64,000 nt of DNA from Isoetes taiwanensis (lineage: Eukaryota > Streptophyta > Lycopodiopsida > Isoetales > Isoetaceae): NCBI GenBank assembly GCA_021234155.1, contig JAJEKV010000030.1, positions 9,990,526 to 10,054,525 of the forward strand, in the 5' to 3' direction. Every line of letters begins with the position of its first letter. Position 1 is the stretch's first letter. Below are positions 1 through 13,700 of this stretch, piece after piece. Both the position numbers and the translations under genes were made by a program. The notes below the pieces were generated by a model, which was given only the letters and a program-made list of their open reading frames with translations, made no database searches and was not told the DNA's origin.

Positions 1-3000
1 TGGCGGATCATCAGATCATGATCGTGTTAATAGCCCAGGTCTTCTGTTTTTTCGCGGTGCATGCTACTTGCATGTCAAACTCACAACTCTATCTATTTTC
101 CCTCCATCTATCCTTCTCAGTATTCGGTCGTGGCTACATCTGAGAATCTGGCCAGTTACTCCTTATTCAACATCTTTTGCTTTTGTGTGATATGCCCTAT
201 CTGTCCCCTGGATTGAAGGTTTCAATAGCGATGCGCCTTGGGCCCCGTGATAGTGCCGGCCGGTTTCTCATTGCTCACGTCTGTTTAGCCGAATTACCCA
301 TTAGATGCCGCTTTGTATAATGGGCATCCCATGGCACATTAAAACGGCATTCGTTAAACCATCCTTTATATTGTTTGTTTCTTTGATTCCCCATCTATAA
401 GTAGTGACGGCAGTTTGTCCTCTTTCCCATAGCTATTGTCATTTGTGGGTACCTAAGCGTTCTTTCCAGGGCCCTCACTTCCATTGGCTTTTTACCCCGA
501 TCTCTATATAGGATTGTTGCTAATGATGTACTGTCTTCACGGAATTCCTATCGTGCGCATTGCCTCCGTGCCATGCGTTTCCATTTGCTTTTCGGGGCCC
601 TGCGATTCATGTCTCACATCAGGTACCAAGCGTGTTGATGCTATCGTCTTTGAATAAGTGTCTTTGATTTTGGTGGTGATCTCGTTGTTGTTGCAATAAT
701 TCGTCATGATGTAATAATTGCCCTATGTTTGCTTGAGTCGGTATGCGCTCATGCGATATGCCATGTTCGGTTTGGGTACTGCCATGCCGGCTTCTCTAGT
801 TCCCTCCCCTTGTATCTAAGTAACATGTTTATCTTTGTCACGAAAAGGTCACCTATTTTGTTTTCAATTGTTGTCGATTCTCGTCTCCTAAAATTCCTCA
901 GTATCCTCCAGCATCATTGCATCCCTTTGGCTTTGGTGCGTAAATCGCACTAAATCATCGCATATAGCATTATTGGAACTTTTGTTTCCTATCATTGATT
1001 TCCTTGTCTCCACGATCTTTCTCGAACTCTTAAATTCCCTAAGCTTATCTATACTCTTTCATCGACAGCAGTGACTGGTAGAACGGCTGTTTAAGCTCCA
1101 CTGTATTCCGCAAAACTACTCTCGCTTCGGCTTTTCGCCACCACGCTGCCAGATGATCACAACACTGGGCCTTGAACCATGCTTTGAAGCAAGATTTGTC
1201 CCCTAAACTGGCAGTAATGAGAGCTTTTTGAGTCCGCAGGCATTTATATGATCTTGTTTATTCTCCTTTGCTGCTGCTCTATCATTGCTCATACCGAGTC
1301 ACCAAATGGTCCGTGGTCGAATACTACGGTCGAAAACACCGTTTGACCTTGTGCTTTCCGGGCTTCCACGCTTGCGCTTTTTCGGTTTTTGATCGGCGTT
1401 TTCCGGTCATTTACGTAGATATCTTGGTGACCATAATGGATCTTGGTAACCGGTTCCTCGCCGACCTCTTTGTGGGCGGGGATTACCTTGTTGCGCCATC
1501 TTCACGGAAAACCGGTTGGCGGGTGGCGGCGGGTGGTCATCCAGACTTTGTTGTTTGCCATTTTGTTTTGATACCATCCCGCGCTATGCCAGAGGGGCTG
1601 TATCTGCCGGGTCCATGATTGGTGCAACTCTGTTTTGCTTACAACACTCTAGAGTATCTCTTATCCGATCTATTCGGATTTCTTTACCCTCTCTGTTGAT
1701 GTATAGCTTTTGCTTTTGACGCACCATATTGTTCGAAATACCTTAGGTCTCCTTTTGGTCTTGACCCAATCCCCTGATGATGTTTTTGGTCTGGGTTCTC
1801 TTTCTTTTTAATTTTCATGTACTTCTTTAGCTTCTCTTGGTATGCCTGGTTCGCACGTTTGGCTTTCCTTAGTTTGTTTCCTCACCACCTCCATCTGTCC
1901 ATATTAACCTTAATCTTTATGGCCCTCCTTCCTCTTTCTCTTCTCGAATGCCACTCCTGGCTGCTTCTGTCCAAGATATGGACCATATCAGTCTCTCTCC
2001 CCATTCATGGGTTTTTATTTCCTTTTGTGCGGGCGGATGGGCGGGCGGTGGACGTCATCACATTTATCTTGAGCAATATGGTGCGTGTCCCTCCCTCCTT
2101 CCTATCGGCCATTCCCCTAATTCCATCTTCCAGATTTCCTTTATTGCTTCCTCGTTTGCTATCATAGTCTACTATCTTTGCTCAGTGAGCATTGCTTGTG
2201 TGCGACTCCTCCCTTCGCCATTGCGCCTGTATTGTGCTCTGCCATTTGTACACCTCGCCAGTGTTTCTCCTCTCATTGTGGAACATTTTAGATCCCGTCT
2301 TGACGCCATTCCTCCCCTCTTATAGTCGTATCCCGCGGCATCCACTTTCGTTATTAATCCGCAGCATGTGATTTGTTTTGCGTCAGCGTTAGCTTGCATT
2401 GTCATCTACGTGATCCAGCATTCCTTGTCCTTCTCCGTGACGATCTCTCCATGCTTAATGGTTCGGTTATCATTGGTAGGATGGTATCTTATCCCAACAA
2501 TCTGGGATTTTACGTAATCGAAACAACACAACATTTATAAGCATGTATCTTTTATTAATGTGGTTTTCCAAAATATGCTTTTACGATCTTGCTATTCCCC
2601 TAATAGCCAACGAGGCTAGCCTGCTACCTTCTAACGTAGTTCTTTTCCCTCCAGCGGTGAACCAGAATTAACTTTGGTTCATCTGGCGTACCTCTTTGTT
2701 CGTGATGTATCTCTACCAAACATATGATATCTGGTCTCGTGCTTGGTTTAGGCATTCTCCATCATCCCAAGGATATCGATGCAGGTTCATTTGAGATCGT
2801 TTGCTTCTTCCTTTTAACTGCTTCCATGGTCTTCCTTCCAATATATGATGGCCTTGTTGTGCCTTTTGAACAGTAGCCAAATTTCTAATAGTCCCGAAGT
2901 ATTCGGTATCTTCTGTTTTAACATGATAGCCCTTAATGTAGAAGACGCACCTTTGTTTATCAATAGTTTATAATGGCATGTGTAGAATTGTGCCTTGTGT

Positions 3001-4290
3001 AGGGTGAATACGTTTACCTGAGCGTTTCTAAAAGGATACCACAGACCTTAGTGCCTAAAGTACAAATTTATGTGAAGCATAAAAATGAGAATGCAAACTT
3101 CTTTATGTTGACAGGTATCTGCTCAGGTACTGCTTTACCACGATTGCCCTGCGGTGGTGGTTTTCCTAACATATCGATTAGGGGACCCTTAATTTGGGAT
3201 CCATATATTCTTTGTCACCAAAGTGAGTTAAAGATTTTATCATGAATCACGAATTTGTTCAAATTTCCATTTTGGTCAAAAAATGGTTAATGCCAGTTAT
3301 GTTTGAAATCTGATTTTGGCGAATGGTGAAGGCGTGGTGAAAGGCGTGGTGTTTCACTTATATTTCCAAAGGGAGAAAAATACATGTGGAAATCCTACCA
3401 TACCGATTAGAGTAGTTCATGTACTTCTGAAATGAAATTGTCTTGAAAAATCGACATAACCTGAGCTTCTAGTATATCAAAATGCATTAGAATGACATCT
3501 GATTCTTGCCTCAATGAATCTGCATTGTGAGATCGTAACTCTTCTTGCTACTTCAAATGCTGCGTTCAAAGACTTCATCAAGTGTTTACTGCTTTGGTCG
3601 TTGGTGTAATCCGGCAACTTTACTAAAACATGGCTTGGTTTCACCGCCCCCACTTGTAATCTGGTCATAAAATCGTATGCGGGTTGTTGTGTCTCCATGC
3701 ATCGGCACGTAGAGCACTTTTAATGTTTGAAGCATGGACCATTTTACGCTTTGGTTGGATGAACATATCCTCAACGCACCTATAAGCACGGGGAGAGGCT
3801 CATCACCAGAATCATGTACACCACCCGAGAACCACAATGCATTTTACCGACTCGGTGAGATCTCGGCGCATGCATTGTAAACAACATCATCACGTAGTAA
3901 AGCAGCATCCTGCGAGAAGACAGCTGTCTTGTCGGCGACGCAGTTGGCTGGTATCGGGAGTGTTAACCTATGTTTTAAGCCTAGAATACCTCAAAATTCA
4001 TGGGTCCTCGCTCCTCTAATATCAACTCTGATTCACGGTTTACATTTGCTCGGTATGGGTCCTACCGGATCGTACATTGTTGGTGAGAATTGTTTGTTAA
4101 CCGTGTTCTTCGCTACGTTTTTCTTAGCCATAGGCGGATTGTGATATACCAATAATGCGCGTACAAAAATAATTTATGGTTTTGCTAATGCTTCACGCGA
4201 CCACGACTTTTGAATGATTGACCTTTACATTTAGTGTGACAGATTTCCAATGATTCTACGTCCCACGTGCGTCCATCACTTAATGTAATG
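1..4290. other. No gene recognised; pyrimidine-rich unique sequence
   Basis: Open frames here are short (at most about 125 codons), overlap on several frames and resemble no family I know. The + strand is rich in T and C through the first 3 kb. I see no LTR, terminal inverted repeat, tRNA or coding-like codon pattern. It may be very old transposon remains, but nothing specific supports that. Confidence 0.5.
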
Positions 4291-4379
4291 CTACGTGTGC
4301 TTTCACCACTGTCCAATTAAGCGATGGGAATTTCTATTGGACGCCATGTGGGACGTTCGTCTTACGCTATGGTTGATTC

Positions 4380-4700
4380 ACGCCACGCTGGGCGCCGCGG
4401 AATATATTCTGACGTTTGTTTTGCCATGTTGCCCCAGCCGCTGGGCGCCACACTTCAGGCGCCACCGGCGGTACCACGCTGGGCACCACTGGACGCACCG
4501 TGTTGTTCACCACGCTTCCACCGGGACCGCGCATAGCTGTTCGGTTGTTTTACACCGTGTTGTTGTTCACCACACTGGGCACCACAAAGCGTGGCATTTC
4601 AGGCATTTGTTTTGCCATGTTACTCATGCTGGGCTTCCACGGCGCCAGCGTATATTCTGACGTGTTTTACCGTGTTGTTCGCCACGCTAGGCACCACAAA
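4380..4700 (+). repeat. Degenerate tandem repeats
   Basis: Several phrases recur with changes: a 'cacgctgggc' type block, 'atattctgacgt', 'tgttttgccatgtt' and 'gttgttcaccac'. For example, 'atattctgacgt' occurs near 4,405 and again near 4,650, each time followed by a 'tgtttt.cc.tgttg' phrase. The unit is ragged, so this is an old, diverged array. Overlapping open frames of 60-121 codons here come from the repetition and are not genes. Confidence 0.5.
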
Positions 4701-4770
4701 GCATATATTGATGAGCGTTATTTCACCTGCGTTGCCTCACGCTGGTGACGCGTATCGTAATAATCAGGCG

Positions 4771-7700
4771 TGAACTTGCTGCCTGACGATCGCCGACAAC
4801 CATATCCTGAAACAATCATAACCACCGCCTGCAGTAATAAAAAAATGTGGTGAAGATGAAGAAATAAAATAACCTATGATTTTGTCTTTCCGAGATGGTG
4901 GTGGCATGATCATCATTTGGTTCCAATCTTGAACTTAACATCCTTTTGCATTTGGAGAATTCCCTCGTTTGGGTAAAATTATTTTCTGGGATTCTATAAT
5001 GAGGAGTGAAGTGCATCTTCTAACTCTTTTGGCACAAAACCATTTCCCAATCTATCTCTTCCCTCTTCAATTTTGCTTTGAGTAAAGATTCCTAGGATGA
5101 ACACCAGCGGTTTACCAAGCAGGAAACGGCCAGGGATTAGCACTGGTATTATTGCTTTACCTCTTGACCATAACAGAAATGGCTTTCACTTGGTACACTT
5201 CATCATGCTGTTAGACTTCTTCATAAGTTAGATAGGCTTGAAGGTTTGCGACCACAATGCTCTTGGCTTGCCGAATCTTTAAAGCTCTGTACATCCCATT
5301 GTGTCATCTGGAGTCGACCTGAGTAAGGCCTCTTTCTTATCATTTGTTAGACAAGCCTTTTGGTGAAGTTGCTGTAAAATGAAGGTATGATTTTATGCAA
5401 TCCAAACGCCTGAAAGTGAGCGTTGAATCCTCCTATTTGTTAACAATTTTACTAATTCTTCTTTACTTTGTCTTTCCTTTGGCGTCACATGATCCGGATT
5501 CTTGTTACGGAGTTCTCTTTCTTAAGCGTGCCTCGGTTTGAGATTTTATGGCCAGTTGCTTTAGAGTAAACTGTTGAAGTATGATGGGATTGATCCACAA
5601 CGGATTAAGCGCCATAACCGTGTGCTTCGGGAAGAAGCGAGTCTGGGTGGTGGGTTTAAATCGATTACCGGTGGAGGTGGAATGGGGCGGGTGGCGTGAA
5701 GTGGAATGGGGCGGATGCTGGAATCCCGGGTTGTTGGATTTAAAATGAGTTGAATCCGGTGATACATGCACTAAGCCAAACATTTAAAGTACTTTTACAA
5801 ATTTGATATCACCACCACCTTTTAGAAGGAGGCGGGGGGGGACACCCGGGGTGTTCCACTACAACATCTTCACCATTGTTAAGGCTAGAGACAATATCCT
5901 CTTTGAGCTCGAGAGGAATTATCGCGATATAAAATTTGTCTCTCTATTTGTGTATGGGGCGGTACAAAATTACAAGTGTGTTTTTATATGAACTTCAGCT
6001 TTTATAGCATTGGATCGTAGATCAAACTTCTTTACCTTAACCTTTTGATAACTTGACCGGGATTTGGGATCTATAAAGGGTCTAGTACGTAACACACTAA
6101 TGATCTTAGAACAATGAATCTTGAGTTTTAGTACTTAAACTCAGCAGATCCCATATAGGGTTCACGTGAATGGATTAAACAACATCTATCTTCAGGATGG
6201 CCTATAAAGGCCTTTGAGGAGGGAGGCATTCTTGATTTGATACAGCATTGCAAATCTACTTGCTTATCCTGGGGTAATAAGTGCGTAAAAGACAATTGTG
6301 GCTTTAACACCCCTTTCAATATGACCCAAGAATTCAAAGGTCAACGAAATATTTGGGCCCATGAGGAAGGGGTGGGAATAAGGGCCCATCTCATTAGGCT
6401 CTTTTGGGGCGTTCCTGTTGCCACATATGGCAATTGAAACTGCATGATTTCCGTTCTATTAGTTTTACAGGAACTGAATTAGGATGACATGTACGAGAAT
6501 CGGCAAAATTTTCAGATGCTCCTCCATCGGCGAAAATCTTGTGTGGCTAAATCCGTAAAATTTTCAGATGCTCCTTCACTCCATCGAAGAAAATCTTGGC
6601 TAGCTAGTTTAGCCATGATTTTGGTTCTTGCTCACTTCGAGAGCTCGGAGTAGCTATTAATGAAATGGTCTTAATTCTTACGTGGCAAACCAGAAACGCT
6701 GGGTTTTCTGTATCAGGGGATCCGCCTTACCCTCCTCAAGCAGAGGTAAACCCTTCGATGAGTCATCATCTTGTTTCTACTTTTCAAGTTTGGAATGAGA
6801 TTTAAATGGTTGATGTGGACATGATGCCGTTTTGACGAACAGGTTGCTTTGAACGGGCAGAGGACTTTCACGGTGCCGTCAAACGGGAAACTGGCGTGTC
6901 TCCTTGTGGGGCCGAAGACCTAGCCCTATTCATTCCTTCAATGCTAAATTGCTTTGGAACTCTCTAATCGTCTTAGGGTAAATCACTGACATTCGATTTT
7001 TTGCTGCTTTCCAGCCACTTACATGTTCTTCTTTGTGTTTGAGCATCTCTGTATTATGCCACAACAAAGTAACGTGAAGTCGGTTTTCTTCAAATAATGC
7101 TCTGACATATAAACCTGCATATTTATATCAATGGCATAAATCATAAATAGATAAATTCTGGATCCTTTGTCCACACACACAACTCTGTATCTTTATTGTT
7201 ATTTCGAAGAAGCACATTCTGTTATTTAGTAATTTCATTTTTTTCCCAGGTTTAATCACTTCCATGAACAGCAGCAGATGCTTATTTAGCATCTTAGAAA
7301 CTAATAAGATAATAGTATAACAAACTTAAATTGAAATCGCTAGAACAATCATTGGTGAGACCATTTATGCCATGTTATCTATAAACCAGTTCCTGCTCTT
7401 AATTAGAAAGAAAAGTATCAGAATATTCTGGGTTAAACTCTCCAGCCTGCCTCCTAAACAGGCTCTACGTTAAATGCACTCACCAGTTCAAAATGTTGTT
7501 TGACCTGGTATCTTGATGATAATTTATTATTAAATATTCTACATGCCTCACAGGTCCATGCACCTACCAATTAGGCCAAAGCGGTGAGCACCAATTTTTG
7601 GAAGCAGTCAGAGACTGGTCTCGATTGGTAATCATATGCTCTACATCTGGTGCATTATTTATCGTGTTGTGTCATTCGTCTTAAAGGTTCCTGAACTATG

Positions 7701-7960
7701 GTTATGTTTATGGGCAGCAAAGGAGAATAAATGAAATCTAAACGGAGTCGTTCATGGTGAAGCTATCGGAGGTGCTCAAGAAGAATTTTTAATCTGAAGG
7801 AGAATCTCACAATGTGAATCAACACAGGACTTAAGATTTTGCTGAGACTTCAATTCAAATTTGAGGGATAGTAGAGCATAATGCAAAGAGAGGCTTGGCA
7901 ATGACAGCGATCAACTGAAGTGTTTTAATGATTTTCACCAGGAAGATTTTCAGCTGTGAG
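4771..7960. other. No gene recognised
   Basis: No long open frame or known motif. A G-rich patch at 5,640-5,720 carries two copies of a 'gtggaatggggcgg' phrase. A direct repeat at 6,504-6,600 is listed separately. Confidence 0.5.
6504..6600 (+). repeat. Short direct repeat, two copies
   Basis: The phrase 'aaaattttcagatgctcc', a 'ccatcg' block and 'gaaaatcttg' occur in order twice, about 55 bases apart. The second copy has a 5-6 base insertion. This is a simple tandem duplication. Confidence 0.6.
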
Positions 7961-7971
7961 CGGGTCATTAG

Positions 7972-10720
7972 AAAATCTGCGAAGAGATAGATGAAGGAAT
8001 GCAAGAAGAATGTGTGTTATTGAAAATAATTGTGTATTCCTGATCCAGAACCTGAACCATTGGCGCAGCTCCAGGTTGTGGGGACGGAATATGGATATGA
8101 AAAACGCTCCTCTGTTGTGAGCTGAGGGGACTGGCGGATAGGTGGCCGATACAAGGAAAAATCTCAGAAGCATGAGGCCACAAAAACAGAATAAAACTTC
8201 GACTACCCAGGTCACCTGTCAATCCTGATACTACAGAGAGAGGTCAAGACAAAACGAGGTTGCTGCACATCAGAGCGGCTCAGCGGACCACTTGATTGTA
8301 TCCCACATTCAAGGCGAGATAAAGAAGACAATCCAGGGTTGTGAGCAGGCCACTATAGCGAATGCGGAAGTTGATGTCAGCCCAAAGGTACTGAATTTGA
8401 GATTCAAAGAAAACCTAAATGCTTTGCAGTAGATGAAGGCAGAAGCAGGAGAACATGACCTTGAGAGCTCCTCAGTCACCAAAGATCATGGTATCAAGTC
8501 AGGGTGGAAGTTCATGGCTGGAGATCAATAAGACAGCGAGTTAAATATAACCTTGCCCGAAGAACTATCTGACGAAAAGGAAAACCATATGGAGTCACAA
8601 TTACAAAATGAAAGTGGAAAAACAGCTTCTTGAAGCTCTTACAGCCTTTATGAAATACGTAGAGTTTTCAGAATCAAACTCATCAACAAAGAAGGAGGAA
8701 AAAACCATGCAGAATCAGGAGTTAAGAGGCAATTAGACTAAAAACCTTGCGAGCTAGGGCAGATGTAAAAGACGAAATTGGCATTCTTCAGAGGTAATCG
8801 AGGACTCCAGGCAAGAACTGCTGCTTCAAGAAAGGAAAAGTATTTCTGATGCGGGAATGCGAGCCCAAATGCTATTTATCAGGAAGAATCGAAGATCTTA
8901 AGGCACGGAAGCGGAACCTATGCCAATTGAAAAACGCCAGCATGCTATGTAGATATTGCTAAGGATTACAGGAATGAAGACTAGCGAAAAGCTCGGGCAC
9001 TTTCTACGCCTCCAGCAGAAAGGGCTGCTGGATTCGAAGCTCTGACCAAGGAGAGAATCCTGGTGAGTGACAAGTGAGACTGACACTAGAGACAAATAGA
9101 TCCCCTAGAAGCTCGTCTACATTGAACTCTCAAGTGCAATTCCAAAGTTCCATATACGCTCTTGCTCGAACAAGAAGCTTACAGGAAATCTATACATGAG
9201 AGAAGAATATGAGCGAGGTCCCAAACTTTAGGGGCCGAGAGAGGAGAGTGAAACATCTTAGAACCAAGCACAAAACGGATACACTGGAAATGGAGAACTT
9301 CGCTACGTGGATAACCAACAAGCAGTGGGCAGAACTGGAAAATAGACTAAACAACCCAGAAGGGTACGGGCTATATTGGCATTAACTGCATATGGTTCTC
9401 CCAGAACCTTGAAGACTTGTCTGTGGGAGCTGAGAAGCTTTGCTTCAGGGCAGAAATCCAAAAGAATTCAAGCCAGTAAAAAGGAAGAAAAACAAACAGG
9501 ATTCAGAAGCTCAAAGTGAAACTTCACAAAGTTGTTGGCTCTTAGATAATCTGTCGGGGTTTGATGGTATGACCCAAATCTCAGAAAGCATTCAATATAG
9601 ACCTACTGGAGGCTTTTGCAGTCTGGGCATGTGGAACCGTGGGGAGGCTCTGAGGGGTGGGAATGGTGGCTGCCTTTGAAATACCCTGTCGTCATTCTCC
9701 AGAAGTCTTTGTTTTATAACCTAATTAGAAATGATACGTAGAAGTTTTAATTGAACCAAGAGACAAGTTTGAAAAATTGATGGGAGGAGACAGTAAACAA
9801 AGCTGTGGCCCCAAGGGACCAACCTGGCTCTCCTGTGAAAGTACAGCCACATTGCAATCATCTAAGTTAAAGCATCCGAAGACAAGATAGCTGAACAAAG
9901 AAGCGGCTAACAGACTCAAGTCTGTTGCTGAAAGATAAAACAAAGGGGTTATTGAAGAATGCGTGTCGCTGGGGTTGACCATAACAAGGTGCTGAGTAGC
10001 GAAAGAGCCGGCATTTTCACCAGAGAAATCTCCTTAGGGAGAAGTCAGCGATCTTAAGAATGAAAAAAGCAAGGTTTTCAAGCAGAATAAGAGGCTGAAT
10101 ACTCAGATCAAGCGTTGGAAAGGTTTTGGAATACATATGTTGGCCTTGAAGACAGGGCCGGGTTGAGGATGAAATGTAGGAGGATGGAGCTGAAGTGGAA
10201 CTCTAGGCAGATGATTGACATGAAGAACAGACAACTTATCTAAGGTTAGGGCAGCAGAAAATAGATCTACCACAAACAGAAGTGGGAATGTTATCTTGGT
10301 TCTGTGGAGGCATTTAGAGGAACTGGAGAATGCATGCTTTATGCTAGAAGAGATTGCAGAAAAAGACAGAACTGGAACAAAGATACAGGGTGCGTTGGCT
10401 GCAGGCAACGCCGTGAGCTCCGTTGCCGCTTGAACTCCATGCAAGCTGAGAGGACTGAGCTGCAGAGGAGGGCGAATACCTATTGTCAAATTTCTGGTAC
10501 CCAGAACATAAACTTGATTGACACAACTGAAGTTTCTTCTGCTCGCTAAATGAGCAGCAAAACTACCGGAGAAGAACTGGAGAGCCAAATGGTTAGAAGT
10601 TGCAGATTTAGAATCAAGATGTGGACAGGGACCAGAGTATTAAGAATTGAAGCGGGAATTGGTGCAGAAGTGCATGAGGAGGGCAAGGCAGTCTATCTAA
10701 GCTTAACTTGGATCAAGTGA
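7972..10720 (+). pseudogene. Decayed gene for a long coiled-coil protein (family not identified)
   Basis: There is no long open frame, yet the + strand reads in patches like a Glu/Lys/Leu-rich coiled-coil protein, each patch cut by stops or frame changes. Patches: from 7,972 'KICEEIDEGMQEECVLLK'; from 8,391 about 80 codons starting 'LNLRFKENLNALQ', with in-frame stops, including 'LNITLPEELSDEKENHMES'; from 9,248 'VKHLRTKHKTDTLEMENF' running about 45 codons; from 10,041 'EVSDLKNEKSKVFKQNKRL'; from 10,311 'HLEELENACFMLEEIAEK'. The frame changes between patches, as expected after many indels. Long plant coiled-coil proteins such as kinesin tails have this composition, but I see no motor domain and cannot name the parent. 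The patches are contiguous in one orientation, so one ancestral exon or gene is the simplest reading. Confidence 0.45.
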
Positions 10721-13700
10721 TTTGCAAATGCTCTTCCCTCCAACTACATGAAGGTCTTGATGCCACCAGGATCCTGAGGTGCCTGTTGAGAAATGAGTAG
10801 ATGAGAAATTATTGCTCTACAAATGGAGCTTTAGAAAAATTTTGGGAAGTTCATTTTCTTTTAATCAGATCAGGATCATGAGAATTATCAGAAAGAATGT
10901 AGATATAGAACAACCTGTGAGAGGCGCGGCGGACTTCTGGTTTTGATCAAGTTCCTATTAACACATTTCTTCCTTTCACCATGTTCACGTCCATTTTTCT
11001 TAACTACTTAGCTTTCTTAGAAAGGTTTGTTCCCACCTAGGAAGGTGGCCAGTGCACATTTGTACAATTATCCCTGTATTGTACATTATGAGAAAACTTC
11101 TACAATCTATCAAAGAAAAAACATATACTTTTCTTTCCTGGGCATGAGAGTCTGTTATTTACTGTGCTATCCTTCACAGAAATGCATTTACATGTGTTTT
11201 ACGTGCAGCAAAGTTATTTACTATCCTGCGAAGGGAGGTGAGAAACCGGATGCATTTTCTTTTTCTCCAATATTAACTCTGAACAAACTTTTTATATTGG
11301 CTGCATTCTTATGGTGCCGATGTCACTAATAACCAATTCATTCGGTACCACGATTAAGGTGGCCCATTTATTTCGATCTGCTCTTAAGTACAGTTCATTT
11401 TTTAGTTCATATTACGGTTCTAAGTTCACAAATTCCACGGTTCACAAATTCACATTACTCAATCATTAAAAACAAGTTCCACCGGTTCCATTACTCAAAT
11501 TCACGGTTCCATTATCAAAGAAGTTTTCAAGTTTTCATTTTCCAGATCAAAGTTTTCAACAGTGATTAATGATTCGGCTTGCGCCGTTCGCTTTACATTC
11601 CGGCGGATCGCGTGATCCAAGTTGACACTTCACTTCACGCAGAAACAACAACAAACAATTAAAATCTCGAAAATTAGAACTAACTAACAAATTTAAAAGA
11701 AAATACTCGATTGATTTTATAGTGACCTCATTTAAACTTAAGCATGAATAACGATATACCAATCTTATTACACGGTATGCGCCTCCGGTACGCAACATTT
11801 CTATAGGATCGCAGTATTTCTTCAAAACCCGGGTTTTTCGCCGGCACCATATCCGAGTCATTCATATATGCATGCGTCTATCTCGGCACTGCTTTGCTGC
11901 GTACCAAAACACGTACTAACGACTGTAGCGATGTTGGATATATCATCACGGTGACTTCAAATAAACTAACCCCGCAAGCGAAACTATAAGAATTTCGAGA
12001 TAATCGACATTCAATTCTTAACGTTATTATGAAAGGGCTAAGCGTAATCTTCACGGTGACATCTATGGCGAGCTTTTGCAGCAACTCATTTGATCGTCGC
12101 GATGCGTGAAGGCACTCTTATTACTGTGATCCTCATGCCAACTTGTTTTATCGATACGCCATTCTGGCATTGGAGTTGTCTACAGCTATGCGTTGGTAAA
12201 GGTTTCATTCAATCCCGGTTTCCAGCCGTATCCTTCGAAATAGGTCAATGGTTTCCATGAGGCGTGATTTGTATTATCTGAACATCTCTTCTTAGGCGAT
12301 TAATTGCTGTAAAATACCATCTGCCACCAACACTTATCTGCACTTTCGTACTTTGGAAGATGGAACTCTAGCGCACTCCAACACTCTATGACATCGCGAT
12401 TCTACTTAACATCTTACGGGGCTCCACGAAATCTTCTAAGGTTTTGCATTTGTTGAAGCATGCATGCCACCAATTCTTTACTAACCGTCGTCTGCAATAA
12501 CACCAGAGTAACAAATTTCTGCCGAGAATACACTTCCAACAGGCGAAATCTCGACCTTACGCAACTCTCCTTTCCCCGCGAATCAGCGTGACCTTTAATA
12601 AAGGCGAACCTCTTCGAAGACTGGTTAAGGCAGCACGTCTTTGCCGGATCGGCGAGATCGGCGGTCCTCCTGCTCAATATGGGCTTCCTTCGGCACGGGT
12701 AAAGCCACTGCGACGAGAATTTTCCATTGCAATCTCCCGCGGCCTTAGGCTTCGCCAAGCGACATCGCTTATGATATCAATGGGTCTCTCTTCAATCTGG
12801 CGATATTCGCCAACTCTGGCATCTTGTGCGGCGTGAAGATTACGGTTTAAAACCGAAATAGGTGCAGCACAACAAATGAATTGTTAGAATAAATAAAGTA
12901 AAACAAACAAATAAAGAAAAATAAATAGGATGCTACGTTATTACGTGGGATAAGGCTTCCCATCAATTAGAAGCGCACACACATAGCATGAACTCTTCTA
13001 AATTGTCGGCAAGATTGGTATTCCATGTCTTCGATAACACATCAATTGAAACTTACGATCCATCGCTATGCATCAAAATCTTTACGCACCGAAATTCTTA
13101 ACCAATGGATTCTCAAAAGCATTGACCACGCTAACAGAGTTAGGATCTAGATCAGCAAATCCCCGGTCTTCCAATGGTTTCTTTCATGACGTCGATCGAG
13201 AGCAAATATTACTTATATCCATGCTATTATTGCTCTCCATCAATCCAGCTACGTCATTTCTTGATCATTAAAAATTAGCCCTATTTCAGTATTCTTTCAT
13301 CATGCTAAAGGTCTTCCATCGGCCTCACATGTTAAAAGCGGTGCCATCCTTCAAGTTAGATCAAAAGAATACCAAAGACTAAAACAAAGAGGAATTATCA
13401 CGCCAACCTGAGATGCATACGCAACCCACAATGTCGCAGCTTTACACCAGCACCACTAACTAAATATTCAGCTACTAATAAACAAACAACAACAGCGACA
13501 ACAGATGTCTAAATACGCAACTCGCACCGGGTCTATTCACACTACAATATTCCCTCGCGACTCCACGGTAGTCTACAACAACAAAGATTGAACATGCATT
13601 CAAAAAACAAACATGCATTGTATACATTGCCTCCAAAAACGGGGTTGTTAGGAAGTGAAAACCATCATTGCAAGAAATCACGAGACCTCGAAGCATCTGC

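Noticed and set aside
12414-12758. 114-codon - strand open frame as gag or other protein
   Set aside because: No motif and many equally long overlapping frames nearby.
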